NCBI GenBank assembly: GCA_945860915.1
Contig: CAMARR010000008.1
Location: 1 to 64,000, forward strand
Reading direction: 5' to 3'
Source of the DNA: Candidatus Kuenenia stuttgartensis
GTDB taxonomy: Bacteria; Planctomycetota; GCA-002687715; CAIWVZ01
Length of the DNA stretch: 64,000 nt
The translations under genes were made by a program, and so were the position numbers. Within the stretch, counting starts at the first letter, position 1, and each line of letters opens with the position of its first letter. The notes beneath the pieces are model-generated. The model searched no databases, had not been told where the DNA came from, and was given only the letters and a program-made list of their open reading frames with translations. Shown here in pieces: positions 59,350-64,000 of this stretch.

Positions 59350-62220
59350 ATGTCCAATCGTCACATCATTGTCGCGCTGATTATGGCCCTTAACGGGTTC
59401 TGTCAGACGGGCGAACTCGACCCACGTCGCGAGGCTCTCGATGCCGCGGTTAGAGAAGGCCGAGATCGCGTCGTACTTAATCTCTGCCAGGCAGCATTTG
59501 CGTCTAGCCCTGCCGATCCAGAGTGGCTTAAGGCTCAGGCGGAAGCCGCACGCAATGTAGGCGAGTACGCGCTCGCCTTCACTGCGGGGACTGCGTGGAT
59601 GAAAGCGCGTCCGAGGGACATACGTTCGGCCAAGTTCATCGCCGACTTACATCTAGACCTCGGGGATCCCGAGGCCGCTTTGAGTGCCATCGAAGGTTCC
59701 GCGAGTCGCTCGACTCCCGCACCCACCGACAGCCCCGCATTTTCACTGCCGATTTTTGCTGTCGCCGGACGAGCTCATGTGGCCCGCGGCCGGGACAAGG
59801 ACGCAGAAGTCTACTTTGACTCTATTGTTGAAGAGGCGAAGCGAGTTGTTGTAAGGGATTCAGAAGACTTACTCGCACTTGCACAGGCGTACGTTTTCTT
59901 CGGGGGTATGAAGGAAGCAGAAAAGGCTCTGATCGAAGCCCAGAAGGGGACAAAGCTCGACCCGCGTCCATCGATCGAGCTCGGGTTCCTGTATGCCCGG
60001 AACATGTATCTTCCTGCGGATGCGGTGACTGAATTCCAATTGGCACTCAAGGTGCGCCCCAATGCCTGCGACGCACTCTATGGACTTGCGGAGACGTTGG
60101 ACGGATGGATGACGGCTGATCGCCATCAAGCCCGCTCTGCAGAGGCCCTTGAACAACTTCTGGCGATCAACCCTCAGCATGTCGAGGGCCTGCTATTCAG
60201 GGCGCAGGATGCAGTGACCGGCTTTCGAATTTTCGATGCCACTCGACTTCTAGATCAGGTTGCGAAGGTCGCGCCGAATCATAGAGGGTTGATTACGCTG
60301 CGCGGGGTTATTGCGTACCTTTCGACCGGCGAATCGGCGTGCAAGGGAGTTTGGGGGAAGCTCTGGTCAATCGACCCGACTTATGGCGAGGCCTACCGGA
60401 CTCTCGCATTGGTGCTGAATCAGCGCCGTCGATGGCCCGAGTCACTCGCGAACGCGGAAGAGGCTGCACGATTGGATCCGAGCAATCCACGGATTCGCGA
60501 CGACGTCGCGCGATATGCATTGTTTCTCGGTGAGAACGAAAAAGGCCTCGCAGCTCTCAAGGCGGCAGATGAACTCGATGCGTTCGGTCAACCATGGCGC
60601 ATCAATATGCGCAAGTTGCTCTCGAAGATCGCCAAGACATTTACGACGGTCAAGGCCGGCCGTTTTGATGTGCGACTTCCCGCCAAAGACGCAGACCTTT
60701 TGAGTCGTGTGTATGGCTCGTTCCTCGAAAAGTCCTACGGAATTCTTCGCGACAAGTACGGAGTCGATCCTGATGGAGTCGCTCCTTCGCGCGATCGCAT
60801 GTTGCTTGAGATCTTCGGCAGCCATGCCGACTTTTCAGTTCGGACACTAGGATTCGATGGCCTCGGGGCGCTCGGGGTTTGCTTCGGCCCTTTCCTTGCG
60901 GTCGACGCGCCCAACGCAGCCCCCAGCGGCGAGATCGGGTGGGCGCGCGTTTTCCACCACGAACTTGCTCATTCGATGACGCTCAGTCTTTCAAGAGGAC
61001 GAGTCCCGCGCTGGCTTACAGAAGGGCTTTCAACTTACGAGGAGAAGTGCTTTGACGCTGCGTGGGTGCGTCCCATGCACCGCGAACTTTTCGATGCTTG
61101 GCGAGGGCAGGACCTCCTGCCAATCGCGACGTTCGATTCTGCGTTCGGAACAGCCCGGATCGGCTACGCCTATTTCCAAGGTGGACTAGTGTCCGGGTTC
61201 CTTGTCGATCGCTATGGCATGCCCAAGATGCTCGAATTCCTCAAGCGACTTGGAGAGGACGTCCCGGTAGAAGCAGCCATCGCAAGTGTGTACTCCACGA
61301 CATCCAAGGAAATCGACGCGGCCTTCGCCAAATCCATCGGTGAAACTGTCGGCGGATGGAAGCTCACGCATCACCCATCAGCGTCAACGGTCGAGCGACT
61401 AGAGACAAAGACACGGGACGGTACAGCCACGCTTTCGACTTGGGTCGATCTCGGAAATCGGCATCTCTTGGCGGGAGACCTGCCCGCGGCCGAATCGAAA
61501 TTGGTTGCGGCGCGAAAGCTCGACGCCACTCATCCCACCGTTCGTTTGTTGGACATGAAGCTTGCAATCAAGCTAGGCCGACGTGATCGAGGCGAGGAGC
61601 TGATGAATGCACTACTTAGCGAAGGATACGAGGATTTCGACCTTTTGTTGCTTGCTGTCGCCCGCGCAGAGCGCGACGGCAAGGGCGCGCAGGCCATTGA
61701 ACTGTGCATGAAGGCAATTGAGGCATTTCCGGCAACTTCCGATTCGTCGAGTCCACGCTTGACGGCTGCAAGGCTCCTTCTCGGAGAAGGGAAGGCAGAT
61801 GAGGCGATCGCTCAGCTCGAAGCTCATCTTTTGCGCGCACCCGAAGACTTGAAAGTGCGCGAGCAGGTTTGGCGCCATGCGATTGAGAAAAAAGACGACG
61901 ATCGCGCACTCAACCACTTGGAGAAGGGGCTTTTAGTCGATCCCTTCCGTTCACAATGGCATTTGGAAGTGGCGCGTCTGCGTAAGTCAAAGTCCGACCT
62001 CCCGGGAGCAATTGAAGCCGCCGGATGTGCTTCTGCGGCGCTTCCCCAAGGGCCGCTGCGAACAGCAGCTCTCGTCATAGAGGCCGAGTATCTGATTGCG
62101 TCAGGCGATCCGTCAACAGCCATCATTCGACTTGAAAAAGCCCTCTCGGAGACGCCAACCGATGAGAAGGCCAAGGCGCTTCGCGCCACACTTTCCAATC
62201 GCGGAGAAAATCCGAAATGA
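59350..62220 (+). CDS. exported TPR-repeat protein with HExxH metallopeptidase domain
   Basis: The 956-residue product has an N-terminal hydrophobic signal (HIIVALIMALNGF), TPR-like helical repeats to about 430, a peptidase-MA-type zinc domain with HHELAHSMTL (HELAH at 537-541) and the third ligand Glu558 in LTEGLSTYEE, and further TPR-like repeats from about 690 to the end. The mixture suggests a scaffold with a central gluzincin protease. Substrate and secretion status are unknown. It overlaps dnaA by ATGA, so it is co-translated with the next gene. Confidence 0.87.
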   Translation: MSNRHIIVALIMALNGFCQTGELDPRREALDAAVREGRDRVVLNLCQAAFASSPADPEWLKAQAEAARNVGEYALAFTAGTAWMKARPRDIRSAKFIADLHLDLGDPEAALSAIEGSASRSTPAPTDSPAFSLPIFAVAGRAHVARGRDKDAEVYFDSIVEEAKRVVVRDSEDLLALAQAYVFFGGMKEAEKALIEAQKGTKLDPRPSIELGFLYARNMYLPADAVTEFQLALKVRPNACDALYGLAETLDGWMTADRHQARSAEALEQLLAINPQHVEGLLFRAQDAVTGFRIFDATRLLDQVAKVAPNHRGLITLRGVIAYLSTGESACKGVWGKLWSIDPTYGEAYRTLALVLNQRRRWPESLANAEEAARLDPSNPRIRDDVARYALFLGENEKGLAALKAADELDAFGQPWRINMRKLLSKIAKTFTTVKAGRFDVRLPAKDADLLSRVYGSFLEKSYGILRDKYGVDPDGVAPSRDRMLLEIFGSHADFSVRTLGFDGLGALGVCFGPFLAVDAPNAAPSGEIGWARVFHHELAHSMTLSLSRGRVPRWLTEGLSTYEEKCFDAAWVRPMHRELFDAWRGQDLLPIATFDSAFGTARIGYAYFQGGLVSGFLVDRYGMPKMLEFLKRLGEDVPVEAAIASVYSTTSKEIDAAFAKSIGETVGGWKLTHHPSASTVERLETKTRDGTATLSTWVDLGNRHLLAGDLPAAESKLVAARKLDATHPTVRLLDMKLAIKLGRRDRGEELMNALLSEGYEDFDLLLLAVARAERDGKGAQAIELCMKAIEAFPATSDSSSPRLTAARLLLGEGKADEAIAQLEAHLLRAPEDLKVREQVWRHAIEKKDDDRALNHLEKGLLVDPFRSQWHLEVARLRKSKSDLPGAIEAAGCASAALPQGPLRTAALVIEAEYLIASGDPSTAIIRLEKALSETPTDEKAKALRATLSNRGENPK

Positions 62221-63512
62221 TGGACTTGCTCAACGATACGTGGATGCGACTACGGGATTCACTTGCCCGAGACCTAGGTGATCGTGCCTTCACTCTCTGG
62301 TTCCGTGATGTCCGGGTGCTTGGTCTGGCCCGAAGTGTTCTCACGCTTGAGACACCCACGCCCGATGCTCGCGCGTGGATCGCACAGAATTATTCGGATT
62401 TGGTAGCGAGAAGAGCCTCCGAGGCGATCGGGGCACCTGTTCGTGTAGAGCTTCGCGTCGCGAGGGATGCGGTATCGGCGAATGATGACGACGAGATCGG
62501 CGGACCGTCCAGAGTCTTTTCGACATTCCTCGCTACGCCGCGATCTGAAATCTGTCTTCGAATTCTGCGTTGGACCGCAGCCGGGCGAAGTCCAAGTTTC
62601 TCACCTGTGGTGATCTTCGGTTCCGAAGGGGTAGGGAAGAGTCACCTCGCATCGGCGGTCGTTGCGGCGGCTTCATTCTCCGACCGGGCCTTGTTGCTGA
62701 CCGCTGACGCCTTTACGGCTCGTTTTACGGCCAGCATGAAGGTGCGGAGGCTTGCCGAGTTCCGCGACTCCCTCCTGCGCCATAGGCTCCTTGTCATCGA
62801 CGGCGTTGAGCAGCTGGCGTCTCGAGCAGCCACTGCGCGGGAACTTGGATCGCATCTCCAGGCGTTGCATGCACAGGGTGGACGGGCTGTCGTGATGTCA
62901 AGGCACCACCCGAACGAGATCAACGGGCTCGATGCGCGACTTGTTTCAATGTTGGTTTCAGGATACACAACGTTACTCGACGCTCCAGGCCATGAGGAGC
63001 GATGCGAGATCATTAGGTCCGTGATGCGACGTGCTGGGCGCGACCTTTCGACCGATGTCGTGCATGCCATCGTTAGCTCAGAGTCCACTTCCATCGCGCG
63101 AGCGTTGCGCATAACTAAGAAGATGGTGGCTGTCGCAGCTGCCTTTGGCGAACCGCTCGACCCGGCATTTGTCGAGAAACACAGACCGGGGGCGACAGGC
63201 GCACCCGATCCGCGCTCTCGCGCGGCTGAAACTGCCATTGGGATCGTCTGCGATAGATTTCAGGTTGATACAGACGCGGTGCGATCGAAGCGCAAGATCC
63301 CGGTATTGGCGATCCCGCGAGAGGTGATCGTATGGGTTTTGCGCGAACATGCCGGGATGACGCTTCGCGAAGTCGGCTCGTGTCTCGGAGGTCGTAGTCA
63401 CACGTCGATTCACATCATGCAAATGAAATTCGCAGCTCGCATGGCAACGGACGCAGGGCTCACCCTTGTCGTGGAAGAAGTCGCACGGCGTCTCGGATCG
63501 GTTGAGGGATGA
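62217..63512 (+). CDS. dnaA: divergent DnaA-like replication protein
   Basis: The 431-residue protein has DnaA organisation: domain I (1-85), a short linker, AAA+ domain (about 100-310) with Walker A GSEGVGKSH at 135-143, and domain IV with the DNA-binding motif GGRSHTSIHIMQMKF (391-405), in place of the usual GGRDHTTVxHA. Departures from the family are Walker B LLVIDG (191-196, normally LLIDD) and RLVSML (241-246) in place of RLRSRF, which removes the arginine finger. It may be a paralogue or an origin factor with altered ATP control. No DnaA box was noticed nearby. It overlaps both neighbours by ATGA. Confidence 0.84.
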   Translation: MMDLLNDTWMRLRDSLARDLGDRAFTLWFRDVRVLGLARSVLTLETPTPDARAWIAQNYSDLVARRASEAIGAPVRVELRVARDAVSANDDDEIGGPSRVFSTFLATPRSEICLRILRWTAAGRSPSFSPVVIFGSEGVGKSHLASAVVAAASFSDRALLLTADAFTARFTASMKVRRLAEFRDSLLRHRLLVIDGVEQLASRAATARELGSHLQALHAQGGRAVVMSRHHPNEINGLDARLVSMLVSGYTTLLDAPGHEERCEIIRSVMRRAGRDLSTDVVHAIVSSESTSIARALRITKKMVAVAAAFGEPLDPAFVEKHRPGATGAPDPRSRAAETAIGIVCDRFQVDTDAVRSKRKIPVLAIPREVIVWVLREHAGMTLREVGSCLGGRSHTSIHIMQMKFAARMATDAGLTLVVEEVARRLGSVEG

Positions 63513-64000
63513 CCTTCGTCACATTGGAGGGTCCCGATGGAGCAGGTAAGTCGACTCTTAGTGTCGGCATCAAGCGTGAACTTGAGTCGATGGGATTTTC
63601 CGTAGTTGCGCTCCGCGAACCCGGATCGACACCTGTCGGAGAACGCGTCCGCGCGATACTCCTCGACCCCGCGGTCGGGGCATTGGATCCGATGACTGAG
63701 GCACTTCTGTTTTCCGCCTGCCGCAGTGAACTGGTGCGGACTGCGATCCGCCCCGCGCTTGCGGCCGGCAGCATTGTCCTGCTTGATCGCTATTTTGACA
63801 GTACGATGGCTTACCAAGGGGCCGGAGGCGGCGCGGATCCGGGAGCCCTCGAAGCTCTCGCGCTCGCCGCGACGGGAGGCCTCATCCCGGATCTGACTTT
63901 GGTTGTTGATGTGAGCCCGAATGTGAGCGCGCGCCGGCGATTGACCTCCCCTGATCGCATGGAGGCGAAGGATCACGCCTACCGCGCACGAGTCAGAGAG
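63509..64000 (+). CDS. tmk: thymidylate kinase (partial, 3' end off the window)
   Basis: Tmk phosphorylates dTMP to dTDP. The 164 codons present show the P-loop GPDGAGKST (8-16), the substrate-binding REPGSTPVGE, and the DR-Y segment LLDRYFDSTMAYQGAG. About 40 residues at the C-terminus lie past the window end. The ATG overlaps the dnaA stop (ATGA), completing a coupled TPR protein-dnaA-tmk unit. Confidence 0.95.
   Translation, partial: MTFVTLEGPDGAGKSTLSVGIKRELESMGFSVVALREPGSTPVGERVRAILLDPAVGALDPMTEALLFSACRSELVRTAIRPALAAGSIVLLDRYFDSTMAYQGAGGGADPGALEALALAATGGLIPDLTLVVDVSPNVSARRRLTSPDRMEAKDHAYRARVRE

Overview
The window looks like chromosomal core DNA from a Gram-negative-type, GC-rich (about 60 % by eye) bacterium, most likely a planctomycete or a neighbouring deep lineage. 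This placement is an inference. It rests on a 965-residue SecD-SecF fusion, a 970-residue PurL with a PurS-like N-terminus, a fused IspDF, a tandem-domain ThyX-like protein, a bacterial deoxyhypusine-synthase-like protein, many small lipoproteins, and secreted SBBP-repeat and IPT/TIG proteins. I see no insertion sequences, prophage genes or CRISPR arrays. Genes are packed tightly: many operon neighbours overlap by ATGA or GTGA, and four convergent pairs share a 4-base stop overlap.

Layout. 1-3110 (minus): gatC-gatA-gatB, amidotransferase for tRNA-dependent Gln/Asn synthesis. 3292-6540: membrane protein, ComF-like phosphoribosyltransferase, HAD hydrolase, deoxyhypusine-synthase-like protein. 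6616-11020: DedA and RecJ (minus), then SelB (plus), the selenocysteine elongation factor. 11017-17408 (minus): purL-purQ-lipoprotein-KefB-type antiporter. 17521-21776 (plus): accA, a lipoprotein, a zinc-finger protein, a PDZ protein and rlmN. 21773-25043 (minus): tig-clpP-clpX. 25110-31608: pentapeptide protein, PepP, ThyX-like protein, an unknown 264-residue protein, a Tat-exported TIM-barrel protein and an AIM24 protein. 31655-33653: tRNA-Gly(GCC), a peptidoglycan amidase lipoprotein and a LysM protein. 33761-37772 (minus): trmD-rplS-secDF. 37970-41178: ribE-trpS (plus), then ruvC-lipoprotein-dtd (minus). 41214-44642: TIG/PPC surface protein, ispDF, and a SelW-like selenoprotein gene with an in-frame UGA. 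44773-47278: tRNA-Gly(CCC), HtrA protease, lipoprotein and tRNA-Val(GAC). 47437-53933: alanine dehydrogenase, gmd, an epimerase, a MATE transporter and two WYL regulators. 53930-59113: two paralogous SBBP-repeat secreted proteins. 59350-64000: TPR/metallopeptidase, divergent DnaA, and tmk (cut by the window end).

The best discovery candidate is at 44409-44642 (minus). Read conventionally it holds no gene, but reading one UGA as selenocysteine gives a complete 77-residue Rdx/SelW protein with a CxxU motif. A perfect 6-bp hairpin with a 5-base loop follows 15 bases after the UGA, and selB lies in the same window. Other unusual items are the DnaA without its usual arginine finger, the two-domain ThyX-like protein with altered motifs in both halves, and a shared hexamer pair in front of the tRNA genes.
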